Positions 40,769 through 51,972 of a stretch of DNA of 64,000 nt are shown piece by piece (within the stretch, counting starts at the first letter, position 1; every line of letters begins with the position of its first letter). Under the pieces are notes generated by a model. The model saw nothing but the letters and a program-made list of their open reading frames with translations, was not told the origin of the DNA and ran no database searches. The stretch covers positions 806,001 through 870,000 of the forward strand of contig BLLK01000020.1 of NCBI GenBank assembly GCA_021927905.1, read 5' to 3'. A program made the translations under genes and the position numbers. The DNA is from Chaetoceros tenuissimus (lineage: Eukaryota > Bacillariophyta > Thalassiosirophyceae > Chaetocerotales > Chaetocerotaceae).

Positions 40769-41167
40769 ATGTTGCACCTTTTTCTTCTACTCTTAACTTT
40801 TGTGCCGTGCATCGACGCATTTGCATCAAACCAACTTCAATCCATTGCACGACAAAATTTAGACCAAATCATGGAGAAGTTCCCGTCATCGTCACCAGTA
40901 CTATCTACATCAGCAGCAGCTAGTATATTCCTTACACCATCAGTAGCAACTGCATTTGAAACTCTTGATGACGTCGAAGTAGCCGAACTGCCTCCAGTTT
41001 ATGTGCCAATTTTGTTTGCGATTGTAATCATGATTGGAGTCGGAGTATTGACAAGTTCTCTTGGAGATGTATACACTGAAGAGGCAAGTCTTGGACTTAT
41101 GAGTGGTGCAAAAGCAAAGAAAGAAAGGGAGAGAAGTCGTTCTTCTTATTTCAAGAGATCTGATTAA
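40769..41167 (+). CDS. Small single-span protein with bipartite plastid/thylakoid targeting
   Basis: The frame is 132 residues without introns. A signal peptide (about 1-17) ends D-A-F-A-S, the diatom A-F cleavage motif. A transit-like stretch and a second hydrophobic segment with A-x-A (SVATAFE, about 58-64) follow and could direct the mature part to the thylakoid. The mature protein has one membrane helix (about 78-97, VPILFAIVIMIGVGVL), then SSLGDVYTEEASLGLMSGA and a basic tail. The size and layout resemble small subunits or assembly factors of photosystems, but I do not know the family and make no stronger claim. Plastid targeting is well supported by the presequence pattern. Confidence 0.75.
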   Translation: MLHLFLLLLTFVPCIDAFASNQLQSIARQNLDQIMEKFPSSSPVLSTSAAASIFLTPSVATAFETLDDVEVAELPPVYVPILFAIVIMIGVGVLTSSLGDVYTEEASLGLMSGAKAKKERERSRSSYFKRSD

Positions 41168-41673
41168 ACGCCAATTTGGGAATGTATACTGAAAATAGAA
41201 AGTAGGTGCAGAACTTGTTGCATTTTGTCACATGTCCATGGTGGAAAATAATATCATTAATTGCTGTGACTGCAATTAAGGCATATTTGTTCAAAGATTG
41301 AAGCTAAGAAAATAGTCAAATAGAATTTATATATAAAACTATGATTTAAGAAACGATATGGGGCATTTATGTTTTAATCCCAAATGTATGAAATTAATCC
41401 ATAGGAAAGTTATCATAACAATGAGAATTCTTTAGATTGTATTGCGTTCATTATTCTGTGAACAAATATGATTGTCATCCATGTAGTACTCTAGCTAGGT
41501 CCGCATATCTTTATTGAGCTAGTATAAATTCGATTCATAGTAAAATTCGAAATGAAAAGACAAATGTCAACTCAAACTTTGGCTCCTCTTCCTCATCCAT
41601 ACACACAACACACAACCTCTCTGTTGGAATAAATAATACCACCGTTGTAATGACATTCTTCCTGCCAAAAAAC
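41168..41673. other. Convergent intergenic region
   Basis: This lies between the small plastid protein and TRAPPC2 3' ends. No gene or structured element is recognised. Confidence 0.5.
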
Positions 41674-42099
41674 CTACAGCAAGTACCTCCTGCCCATAGT
41701 TTTGACTCTATCTTCAAAATCCTTATTGACAATCGGGCTATCGAATTTATAAAAGGGATTCATACTATACTTGACATACAATTCTGATACATCTGTGAAA
41801 AAGTTTTTAATCAAGTCATCCGGTTTTCCACAGTGCAATAGCATAAATTTCACATGACCAGCAGTTAAATATACCGAGACCATTTGATGATTCACTTTAT
41901 CAACCGTTCGAAGATACATTTGTGGATTTGTAAAGGCACATTTGTCAACTAGGTCTAGTGCGGAATGTAACACAAAGTAATTTTGTCGAGTGATGCTATC
42001 GGGTGTAGGCGTGGATGAGGATGTGAATTCCGCAGAGAAAAGAGGCTCATTCCTACCGACTATGAGAAATAAAAGTGGTGATTGCTGCGTGGTACTCAT
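41674..42099 (-). CDS. TRAPPC2: TRAPPC2/sedlin (Trs20) subunit of the TRAPP tethering complex
   Basis: The frame is a single exon of 141 residues, the standard sedlin length. Diagnostic stretches are LLFLIVGRNEPLF at the N-terminal strand, LHSALDLVDKC, the M-Y-L-R-T-V-D-K motif, TAGHVKFMLLHCGK, KNFFTDVSELYVKYSMNPFY and the C-terminal G-R-R-Y-L-L. It is a longin-like fold and an adaptor subunit of TRAPP, which is a Rab1/Ypt1 exchange factor and tether in ER-to-Golgi traffic. The assignment is very firm. It works in the same pathway as the p24 and VPS9 genes of this window only in the broad sense of membrane traffic. It diverges from the ABC transporter gene. Confidence 0.96.
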   Translation of the reverse strand: MSTTQQSPLLFLIVGRNEPLFSAEFTSSSTPTPDSITRQNYFVLHSALDLVDKCAFTNPQMYLRTVDKVNHQMVSVYLTAGHVKFMLLHCGKPDDLIKNFFTDVSELYVKYSMNPFYKFDSPIVNKDFEDRVKTMGRRYLL

Positions 42100-42438
42100 G
42101 ATGATTTTAAAGCAAGTTGAAAACGATGTTCAATGAAATAAAAGCAATGAACAATAATCCAGGAAGGCATCGATGTACAGTAGGTAAATCGAGTAAAAAA
42201 ATCCACCAAAGCAGATATCACAAATGTGGCTATCTGCCAAGCTTTTTAATGATGACGTCATAGCAGGTAGGAGAGAAGACGGGTCATTGTCTCGTCATGT
42301 GTCTGCGGAGAATTAACCGCGATAACCATTGATCCAAGTCATCAAAAATTGAATGTATAAAATCACCGCCACAACCATCACACTTTGACCTTTCACTATT
42401 GAACATATTTTACTTCATCCATTTATTGCCACAAGTTG
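42100..42438. other. Divergent intergenic region
   Basis: This is a shared promoter region for TRAPPC2 and the ABC transporter. No other element is recognised. Confidence 0.5.
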
Positions 42439-44363
42439 ATGCAAGGATCTCTACGAAGAAGGACTAGCAGCTGCTCAACATCTCGAACAAAAGATAGTAA
42501 AGCTATGGACATCACTTTTGCCGATGCAGTTAGGTTTCGAAGCAAGCAAGACACTTGCACTGGAGATGCAGACCATGACGAAGAACATTCCAAGTTACTA
42601 AGTCTCAACTCGGCTCACTCTAGTTCATCAGTCTCTGCATTTTCCGCTTCATCTGATCCGAAAAGAGATGGTGTCATCCATGTACCCAATAAACTTTTGT
42701 TTCTATCCATGTGTCCTCTTCTCATCATTGCATACATTTCTCATGAAATGGACCTGGATATCGTAAATCCAATTCTCATTGGGATCAGTAGAACATTCCT
42801 ACAACTAACCATTCTCAGTTGTATTCTTGGTCCCATTTTCAAGATACACAGTAAGCCTCTCGTCCTAGGATATTGCTTCTTTATGATATTTCTCGCAGCT
42901 CATACAGCATGTGGAAGATCCAAGTACAGTTATGCAGACCAGTTTCAAACTGTATTTCTGTCGTTATTGGCTAATGTGACGGTTGTAGCTTTATTTGCAT
43001 TTGGAGTTATTATTCGTCCCAAACCAGTGTACAATCCTCAATATGTTATTCCGATCACTGGTATGCTACTGGGAAATAGCATCAATGGAATTTCTTTGGT
43101 GATGAATAATCTCTTGATTGCATTGGTAGAACAAAAACATGAGATTGAATTGTACTTGAGTTTTGGAGCTACAAGTCATGAAGCTGTGTCGAGGCTGTTA
43201 AAAGAAGCAGTCAAATCTGGAACCATGCCAATTCTGAATTCCATGGCGGTTATTGGTCTCGTCTCGATTCCTGTAAGTTTGTATTATTACTTTGCAACTA
43301 GTCTCTTGTTTTCGTATATGTTTCTAAATGACATCAATTACATTGGTAGGGAATGATGACTGGGCAAATTCTGGGTGGTAATCCAGTTTCAGAAGCTGCG
43401 AGATACCAAATCATGATTATGTATTTCATAGCTCTAGCCTCTTTTGGAGTCATTCTTATGCAAGTCACATTCATTCTTAACAGAGGATTCGATTCCGACC
43501 ATATGCTACAATCTGATTACTTTGAAAAGTCAACCATGTCAGGACTTAGTGCGGCTTGGGTTGCCATAACTTCAATGATGTCGACAAAAGCAAACCCAAC
43601 TATTAGTGAAGAAAAACTTCAAGGGCATGGAATAGGCCTAGCTCCTTCAATAGAAATAAATCCTTTCCACTTTGATATAACCGAACAAGACGCACTTCAA
43701 CTTGTAGGTATTTCGAAATGGTTCCCTATCGAACACCGCGATTTAGCAGGTAACATTGTAGTTGGAAATCGAGTCTTGTTTGATGATCTATCCTTTACTG
43801 TACACTCCAATGAAATTGTATTTGTGAGAGGAAAGAGCGGAAGTGGTAAAACTCAGTTGCTTCGATCCCTTGCTAGATTGAGTCCTCTCGATAAAGGTGA
43901 TATTTTTCTTCATGGTATGGATCAGAAGAACATTAGAGATATGGCAGAATACAGAACGAAAGTGAGGTATGTGACACAGCAAAATGTCGATATTCCTGGA
44001 ACGCCAGCAGAATTTGTAAAGAAAATAACTTCCTTTGAGGCTGTGAAAAAAGATGTAACACATCCACATGATTGGCACATCATGGAAAATACAGCTGGAT
44101 TTTTGTTAAAATGGGGGCTTGATGCATCAATCTTGACAAGTGAGTGGAAAAATCTTTCTGGTGGAGAATCTCAGAGAGTATTGCTAGCTTTAGCATTAGC
44201 AACGAGACCATGGGTGATTCTTTTGGACGAAGTTACATCGGCCCTTGATGAAAAGACTACACTCTTGGTAGAAGAAACTCTTCGAGAAACATCACTTATA
44301 AATGGGATGAAAATAATTATGGTAACACACGATGAAAATCAAATTGGGAGATTACAGCAATGA
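42439..44363 (+). CDS. Fused FetB/UPF0014-type permease and FetA-type ATPase ABC transporter
   Basis: Exons 42439-43272 and 43350-44363 join across a 77-base intron (ATTCCT|GTAAGT ... TTGGTAG|GGAATG) into 615 residues. The first half has about seven hydrophobic segments and the UPF0014 signature GMMTGQILGG preceded by V-S-I-P, with a G-N-S-I-N-G-I motif. The second half is an ABC ATPase: Walker A GKSGSGKTQ, Q-loop region VTQQNVDIPG, signature LSGGESQRV and Walker B VILLDEVTSALDE. Bacteria encode these as separate subunits (iron export in E. coli), and plants use the related STAR1/ALS3 pair for aluminium tolerance. A one-chain half-transporter would dimerise. The substrate here is unknown. No plastid signal is evident at the N-terminus. 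Confidence 0.92.
43273..43349 (+). other. Intron of the FetB-FetA fusion gene
   Basis: Joining V-S-I-P to G-M-M-T-G restores the UPF0014 signature exactly, which supports a single transcript rather than two overlapping genes. Confidence 0.9.
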
Positions 44364-44669
44364 TTTGAGCTGAGTACACTATTACTACTACACTGTATCG
44401 TAATTTAATATATGGACAAAGACTTATTAATGAAAAGATCAAACAAAACTTCATGTGAAGACAGTATCAACCCGTATCCAGACGTTATGAATTCGGGACT
44501 GAGCCTTCGCTGCTCTGACTATGCAATGTTTTCCTGTTCTTATTATGTTTCTCATCTCTTTATCTTATATCTCCTGTTTGCTGTGCCCATTATTTGTTCT
44601 TGCTAGTATCTGCAACAGTTATACTTTGCCCTTCCACCTTTTGATTACCCTGTCTTGTACGATCACAAA
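44364..44669 (+). other. Intergenic spacer
   Basis: This lies between two plus-strand genes. A 64-codon hydrophobic frame at 44412-44606 has no other support. Nothing else is seen. Confidence 0.45.
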
Positions 44670-45229
44670 ATGAAGTTAACCTATTTCGTCACGATTCTTC
44701 CAGCCTTGGTTGCTGCTCAGGAGCAAGAAGCGAAAAATGTTTATGGGCAACCTCTACAACCTTGTAGCAGCGATGGTATGGCTCTCAGTGGCTACACACG
44801 AAGCGGATACTGTGTGAACAAGGATGGTGCGTAGCATGTAATATGAACATTTACACTTCTTTTTTGCATCATCTTTTTCTCATCTTTACTTTTCAAGACG
44901 ACTTGGGAAGTCACCATATTTGCATTGATGTTTCTAGTACAAGCGGAGGAAACTTTTGCAAGGTGACTAGACAGCCAGACTGGTGTAGCTCAACTATGCC
45001 ATGTCATGAAGGGAGCGGGCTTTGTCCTGTCCAAGATTGGTGTGTTTGCCAATGGGCATTTGCAAGCTACATTCATAATGCTGGCGGATGTAATCATATT
45101 CAAAATATCAAGTGTGATGCAGTAAATATGCATGCGTTGGAAGCTTATAAAAGAGATGGAAGATATCAAGAGGCATATAAATGTATCTCACAGAAATGTG
45201 GACTTTCTTCCGTTCAAGTTGAAATTTAA
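44670..45229 (+). CDS. Secreted DUF2237-like cysteine-rich protein
   Basis: ATG 44670 starts a signal peptide (LTYFVTILPALVAAQ). Exons 44670-44826 and 44898-45229 join over a 71-base intron (GATG|GTGCGT ... TTCAAG|AC), giving 162 residues. The body matches the DUF2237 pattern: V-Y-G-Q-P-L-Q-P-C-S, S-G-Y-T-R-S-G-Y-C, D-L-G-S-H-H-I-C and QDWCVCQWAFASYIHNAG. The family is small, conserved in bacteria and algae, and has no known reaction. Here it has about a dozen cysteines, which would suit a disulfide-bonded extracellular or vacuolar protein, and an extra C-terminal segment with more cysteines. Both the start and the splice sites are inferred from frame continuity. Confidence 0.8.
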
Positions 45230-45369
45230 TAATGAAGTAGTGTAAATTTGTCATATTTTTATTGTTTAGTCTAGGTGTATTTTTAATTATGCTGTTTGCT
45301 TTCAAGTAACAAACTATGGGAAGGGGGAACATGAAGTCCATAAAAAGGCGACATGAATATATCTCAAAA

Positions 45370-47690
45370 TTAAACCCTTCTTTCATTGGAATATTGTCTA
45401 GTCAAATCAACCTCCATAGTATCCGCCTGAAGTAAACGAATACTGACAGCAACGTCCTGTACAATGATCTCTCCATATCTATGTTTGTCTCTTGCTCTTT
45501 GGACAGATTTGGGAGAGCGAAATCTTACCACTCCAAAGCCTCGCTCATTGGTGGAGACACCTACGCTTTCTATTTCTCCAAATTCTTCAAATGCTTTCAT
45601 CACATGATCAGTTGTGACTTGCTTTCTCATACCAGTCACAATCAGAGTGGTTTCTGGTAGATTCTCGGCAAGTTGTAGCCCTAATAATGCTGCACTTCCG
45701 TGAATGGTGCGTGAAGCATCTTCTGGAGACATTATTCCTCTTCGTACCATGGCAACCATTTCATTGAGTGTCTTTTGCATAAAGTCACGTCTATAATAAA
45801 GTTGAAAGGTCAGAGGTATTTGTAATTATATTCATACACAAAAATATAGATTTTAAATAAAGTAACTCACCTTTCTTCGGCTGACGTAGATGTTTTCTTC
45901 TTAAGCCAATCATTGATGTCACATAGTACAGTCGCTTCAATCTCTGTAGCACTTGGAGGGTTGATGTCCATATCTGAAACTCCGTCTTCGTCTTCCATAT
46001 CATCCATCAGAGCTTTTGTAAGAGCTAAACTCATCATTCCATCAAAGTTCTCATTCATACCTTCCATTTCATCTCTCATTTTCTCCAGATTATTATCTTT
46101 GTACTTATCAAATTCATCAACAAGAGTTCCATCTTCCCCGTAGTCAATGTCTGAATCAGAGTCACCTCTACCATTATTGTCTGAACCAGAACTCAAAAAT
46201 GAATCGCCAGATTCATATCCACCTTCAGGACTTCCATCAAGTCCTGGCTGCGCCACTTCAAATCCATCCTCCCCTGGAGTCACGACTGGGAATTGCACTC
46301 CAACATCTACCTCAGGAGAATTAGAGTGTGAACCTGGTGCTCGAAGTCCAGGACCTGTTCCAATTTCTGAACCATCGACATTGTCGCGTTTTCGCTTGAA
46401 ATAAAGTGCAAGAACAAGTATCAGAGCTGAAGCTCCAATGACACCACCAATGGAACCTCCAACTTTGGCTGCCGTGTTCTTGTCTATACTTGGCATTGAC
46501 GATGGAATATTAGTTGGAGAATCAGAAGGCAAAGCCGTAGGAAGCAAAGTTGGAGAAACAGAAGGAACCAAACTTGGTGATTCACTAGGTTTTAATGTTG
46601 GAAGATTGGTTGGTAAGACTGTTGGTGAAGTTGAAGGACGATACGAAGGTGATATCGTCGGGATCTTGGATGGTGATATTGTCGGTGCATCTGTCTTTTC
46701 CAAAATAACCACAATACTTGAATCCGTCACAGAGAGCGTAAACCCTTGAAGAGTATTCACATATGCCACACTATTCCCTTCAATCCAGTTCTTTAAATCA
46801 CTATCATAGTCTGTCACATTGACATGTCTTGAACTATATTCCATGGTAAAAGATAATATTACGTTTCTCTCCAGCAGATTTCTGTCCTTTATTCCACGAA
46901 GCTTTCGTCCACCCAAAGATTGCGTTCTAATGAATTCACATTTTGTCGTTACTCTATCTTTGTTACTATCATCATTGATATTGGGTGTAAGGCTCTCTAA
47001 AGCCTGTTCAAATAAAGATGCACGAAGTGTACCCTGGTCAATTGGTTCATCAAGAGTTACAAACGATAGAAACGTAGACTTGACAGATATGAAATTAGTA
47101 TAGGTTGGTAAAGGCGTTGGAGGACTAGAAGGGATTTCTGAAGGTTGGTCAGTGGGTGCATTCGTCGGGTATTGAGAGGGTTTGGAAGTTGTCGTCGGTG
47201 GAGATGATGGCATTACAGTTGGACTTGAGCTTGGCGAGTTTGATGCAAGACGACTCGGTAAAATTGATGGAAATTGACTAGGCAATGAGCTTGGCAATTT
47301 TGTCGGTTGAAAAGTGGGTTTCGTGCTTGGAAATGTCGTAGGAATTGAACTGGGATTCAATGAAGGTGAATATGAAGGTAAAGATGTTGGTGCCTTTGAA
47401 GGTGATGCTGAAGGCCTCGAAGTATTTGCAAATGATGGAGAAGCAGATGAACTCACTGTCGGCATCTTTGATGGAGTTATAGTTGGACTGGGCGTCACAC
47501 CTTTTGTTGGTTCCAGAGTGAAAGCGACTGAGGGTGAAGAAGTCAAAGTTTCATTGACTGCATTTCTAGCCACAATATTTTGTTGAAATCCTGGTGGCAT
47601 TTCCCAATCATTATTATTTGCATTACAAAGCAATATTTGTACAAGTAGTAGAAGCAAAAATAGACATCGAGACTGCTGCAATGTGTGCAT
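45370..47690 (-). CDS. Single-span membrane protein with Ser/Pro-rich ectodomain and cytoplasmic RRM
   Basis: Exons 47690-45871 and 45790-45370 join across an 80-base intron. I start at ATG 47690 (746 residues) because a signal peptide follows at once (LFLLLLLVQILL); in-frame ATGs at 47711 and 47840 are possible. The ectodomain has two long tracts of P-S-x-x-P-[TS] repeats flanking a folded domain with a basic G-G-R-K-L-R-G site, like a SEA module. A membrane helix (VGGSIGGVIGASALILVLAL) is followed by K-R-K-R. The acidic tail ends in an RRM: RNP2-like LIVTGM and RNP1-like GFGVVRF. Ser/Pro-rich ectodomains are common in diatom cell-wall proteins. RNA binding is inferred from the RRM pattern. 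Confidence 0.82.
45791..45870 (-). other. Intron joining the membrane protein to its RRM exon
   Basis: The donor is AAG|GTGAGT and the acceptor ATTATAG|AC; splicing gives S-A-E-E-R-R-D-F-M-Q-K in frame. Confidence 0.85.
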
Positions 47691-47840
47691 AATGCTCAAT
47701 CTTTCTCGCATCGGCACAAAGCGTGACTTGGTTCCCACTTCTATCCTAAATTTTCTAGACTTCTTTTCACACAATCCCTTCCTACTATCGTCACATATAA
47801 CATATATTTCCTGCTGCACTTGGTTCCGTCTGAGTATCAT

Positions 47841-48468
47841 TGTATTCCAAATATATTTCAGGAATTTATTTCATATAATTCCTTCCTTGGACAAATTTGT
47901 TTGAACAAGGCTATTAGGTGCGCGATTATAACTCTATGCAGACCCTAGCTAGATGTGAACAGATCCGAATGCAATAATGAGGCTATTACCACTGTGTTCA
48001 AGACAAGTTGAGATGCTTCACTAGTTTCAATTGATCTCTTGGCTTGGATGGTATCTACCAATGAAATATCTATGGAGAAAGATGTGGTGTGCGGATGTTC
48101 ATCAAAGCAGTAGTATGGTAAGTACCTCCTACTGCACTAGGAGGCGATGCTTTTACTTGTAGTGTTGGTACTTTCGTGACTCGTATCGATTTGACTGTTG
48201 ATAAACAAGACCTAGACATTCTCATTTTATTCGTGCAGAAAAGGTCAAAAGGTTCAAATTTCAAATCCAGAGAACTTTATCTCACAATGTGTTTCTACAG
48301 AAATTTGTGTATATTGCATTATTGAAAATGTATATATGTTTTAGGTACTGTACGCAAACGCATTTTGAATTTGTAAAAGTATTACTTATTTTTCCTTCCT
48401 TTACTTTCTAGCATATATATATAGAAATTATAAAGAAGATTTTTCCAAGTTTATTTTAGTTCTAACAA
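47841..48468. other. Intergenic region
   Basis: This lies between two minus-strand genes, upstream of the RRM protein and downstream of the next gene. It is AT-rich with a tatata run near 48413-48424. No gene is seen. Confidence 0.5.
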
Positions 48469-50826
48469 TCATGGATCAAAAGTAGCATTCCCTCTAGTGA
48501 ATGATGCATCATGATTGCTTTCAGATGTTTCACTCTTTGTCTGAGTCGATAGCAAGACACTTTCCAACATTGTTGGGGTTCGATGGAACATCGTATTACT
48601 AGTTTGTATAGATCCAAATAAGTTACTGCCAACATTTGGTGGAGGAATGGAATACACTGCTGTTCGTGATAGCTCTTGGAAGCTTGGTTTCTTGGATTTC
48701 AAATCATTTGTTAAGGGAGGAGTAGCTGTTGAGTCAAAACTATTGCTAGAAGTCCTATTTCTCGGTCTGGAAAGTTCAAACTGAGAATTCGATGTTGATT
48801 TATCGGAATTTGTCATTTCCGAAGGAGTTTTATTTCTTCGTAACAAATGTGTGGACACATGGTAGGCACCTGCATTACTCAATCCATTAGTATTTTTTGA
48901 CATTTTCGCAACATGCGGGCTAACACCGATGTTTCCAAATTCTGCAAATGTTGCATTTCTCGAACTCTCAAATATTTCAGCATTAGGTTTGCCAAAGGAT
49001 TTTGTACTGCGTTTCATTGTCTGTCCAGTAAAGGTTGGTGTTCTCATTCTCTTATTTCCAGGACTAGAACTGTAAATTGTTTTCTCCGTGAACGTATTAT
49101 TCCATTGAACGGATCTTGAAGTCGCCATTTTCTTTTGCATGAAAGATCCTGGTTTTCTTAGTAAAGAAGCGCTCGTTGTTGGTTTTAATGTTGATCCCGT
49201 TGTATTAGCATCTGTTGGAGAAAATGCAGGTCGTGAAGCATTTGCGGGATGGGTTTCTACACTATCTTCTCTAATCGCAGATCCACTTCTTGATGGAAGA
49301 CCACCCACAACTTGTCCGGCCGATCTCTTCTTGGTATGATTATCTAGTTCATCAGATGTCTTCATTTTCTCCAGTTTTGGATGAAGCTTCTCCATAACTT
49401 CTTCCGATGAAGAAGTTGCACCAGCAACCGCTTGGAATACCACAAGACGTGCTTGCTCCACCATGGAAGACACCAAAACATTTGCATCAACCTTACACTC
49501 TCCATATGTTATTTTACTTGAATCTTCCGAAAAAATAGCTATCGAAAAAATTGATGTGGGTCAGAAATGCATACAAACAAAAATAAGAAATTCCACAATA
49601 AATAACCTACCTCCAATCTGAGCAGGCGCTCTCAAATGTACAGTAACTTGTTGTCCCTGTATTCCGATATCAATAGCAGCTTGAAACTCAATCGGAATAA
49701 TAAAGTCACAAAATTCAAGTCCAAAACCTGATTTACCCTGTGACCATGCAACATTTTTCAACTGATTTCTAATTTTTCCATTCTTTTTCAACTCAATGGC
49801 AGTTTCATGTGTCAACGGCTTGGGTTCAAAATGAGTAATCATAGCGTCCATGTTAAACGATTGTTGTGTAGAAAGTAGTGCCATGAGTCTATCCCTACTA
49901 GTCTGATCTCCACTACTGAGTGAATGTCTCAATAAGAGCAAGGTCCAAGTTCTCACTCGAGATTCGACAAGGGTAGAAAAGGATGAAAAGAGCGATTTCA
50001 ACATGGCCGCAGGAGCATGATGGACGGATGACCTAGTGAAAGATAGCGGTCTACTAATGTTGAGAGCTGCAGCCATTTCAAGTTTAGTGGAAGCTTCTGA
50101 ACACAAAGAGAGGGAATGTACACTATTGCTATCCTTCATTCCATGTTTTGCACCAGTGACTGCAAAAGTGGCATTTTGCAAATGACCATCTTTTTCCAAA
50201 GATTTTTTATCCGCCTGTTGTTCCGCCGCCATTAAATGCAGTACAGATGCAGCCATGACTGGTTTCCCTTTTCCATCACTGCTTTTACTAGCTGTACCAT
50301 TTGCAATATTGTTGGAAGATGCATTACTCGATTCAAGACCATTTTGACCAGTAGGCGTCACATTCTTATTACCGCTATTCGAAGAAAAGTAGTGGCTGGT
50401 ACCAATATCTGGCATCAAGTTAGCCGCTTCTACATGTGAATCATCATCTGGAGACTCGAGTTCCATAGCGGGTACTTTTACAAAAGATCCACCAACAAGT
50501 TGATCGTCATCGTTTTTATATAGAATTTTTCCTAAATCATTAATCAATGTCTGTTTCCCACTAGTAGCCTTTCCTTCTGACTTTAGCTTACGTTCAATAA
50601 TTTGTTTGGCAGAGTCTTGACCTGCAACACGGATAGGACTTTTTACAGGAGTAGATGTTTGAATTAGACTGTTACTAGATGAGGATTTACTTCCCTTGTC
50701 TTGATAGCCAAGTAGATATGCCAGTCTAGTGAGTGCCTGTAATCTGGCTTCGTCTAGATTTGTGAATTCATCTTCTTCGTGATTCTGAGTGTTTTGATGC
50801 GACATGTTTGTCGCTTCCATCTCCAT
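48469..50826 (-). CDS. Large Ser/Asn/Thr-rich protein of unknown function
   Basis: Exons 50826-49611 and 49538-48469 join across a 72-base intron (GGAG|GTAGGT ... CGATAG|CT) into 761 residues. Between polar, probably disordered ends (about 40-260 and 480-761) lies a folded region of about 200 residues: a helix with SLFSSFSTLVESRVRTWTLL, then a beta-rich part (GFGLEFCDFIIPIEFQAAID, Q-G-Q-Q-V-T-V-H-L-R-A-P-A-Q-I-G-G, I-T-Y-G-E-C-K-V-D) ending in a helix (SSMVEQARLVVFQAV). The core looks conserved, but I cannot name a family. The tail has repeated K-R-[SM]/P-T-F-x-G basic motifs, so a nuclear place is conceivable. No membrane segment is seen. Confidence 0.7.
49539..49610 (-). other. Intron of the unknown Ser/Asn-rich protein gene
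   Basis: The GTAGGT donor and ATAG acceptor with a T-rich tract join I-G-A-I-F-S in frame in the middle of the folded core. Confidence 0.8.
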
Positions 50827-51972
50827 CAGATATATGATCTAACTGTAGGTCTGTTAAGGGATACAGTAGATTATGGGCTGGGTATAGTACAATATTTATT
50901 TGTCTCTTTAGAAGATAGTAATTGTAGAGTTAGGTAGACATGTGTGATGAAAAGAGAAAAGAGGAAGGCACTTTCTCCATCTGTCTCATTGAAGTCGAAG
51001 CAAAAAGGGAGAAAAGTTTAGTAAGTTGAAGTATCCTTCGTCATTCGTCAACCCCCTCTCACACACACCCCTCATCCCTCACCATCAAAGAAGAAATTTT
51101 GGTCGAACGTCGAACATAATTTGTATGACTTGCGTTTCTATATTATCTGCTGAATCTACCTACCGCTAGATTTTTATGGGACTGAAATGGGCTTAAGTAA
51201 AGAGCTATTTCTGCGACATTTTAGAAAAACGAAGTTGGTTACCATTGAAATACATTGTATTCCGGATGAACTATGATAATAGAACCTGCTACATTCAATG
51301 ATATGTTTTTCATTTATCTTTGTGCATTGAAAAAGAAGGACGGAATTTTCAAAGGTATTTTTTTTATTAGATTTTTCAGCTCAACTGAGTATCAACTTCG
51401 CGGGTCTCAACTTGACGCAAAAAAATGTAAAACTCAAGTGATCATTATTTTTTGATTTTTTGTGTGAAAACCATATTTCTATACATAAATCGATATGATA
51501 TATATTAAAGAGCATTATTGAAGTGTTAAATATAGAATTTTGTTGATCTATGATTTTCATAAGCAAAAACCTATAGTTCAAATGTACTGGTGTATATCTA
51601 ATGCAATATTCAAGGGAATTTTTCCTTTCTGCCTTGTAGTATTTAAAAGAGATGGTAAAGAATAGATTGCCGAGCAGAAAGGAAAAAAATATTTTGTTTA
51701 CCATCTGTAATTCTTGATTTTGTATTATACAAGCAGTCATTGGTTTTTCCGTACTACATCCGTACGTATTAAACATAGGTTTTGTTATCCCTAAAGGAAA
51801 TGGTAGAAAATTTTCACTTTGTCGCATTAACTTCGTACAATAGCCCCCCAAACACGACTGGCAATGTAGCGGCAGGTAGAATCTTGAACACTGACTGTTT
51901 TCAAACTTCTACGAGTGATATTTCAAACATTCAGAACCATTCATTGCTTCCCATTTTCATTTGCTGTAAAAG
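50827..51972. other. Long divergent intergenic region
   Basis: This 1.15-kb AT-rich stretch separates two gene starts. It contains crossing inverted repeats at 51619-51706 (listed separately). Open frames here are AT-rich and unconvincing. Confidence 0.5.
51619..51706. repeat. Two crossing inverted repeats (pseudoknot-capable)
   Basis: Arms tttttcctttctgc (51619-51632) and gcagaaaggaaaaa (51674-51687) are exact complements, as are agatggtaaa (51650-51659) and ttaccatct-containing tttaccatct (51697-51706). The order A-B-A'-B' means the two stems interlock, which in RNA would be a pseudoknot. Nothing similar is seen elsewhere in the window. Confidence 0.85.

Noticed and set aside
43341-43360. 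Two overlapping genes for the permease and ATPase
   Set aside because: A 77-base GT-AG intron restores the conserved permease signature exactly, so one spliced gene is the better model.
44412-44606. A 64-codon plus-strand frame
   Set aside because: Hydrophobic tail only, no conservation signal, and it sits in the short spacer after the transporter gene.
51381-51851. A 156-codon minus-strand frame in the divergent gap
   Set aside because: AT-driven composition (Phe/Ile/Asn/Lys) and overlap with the crossing inverted repeats; no motif.
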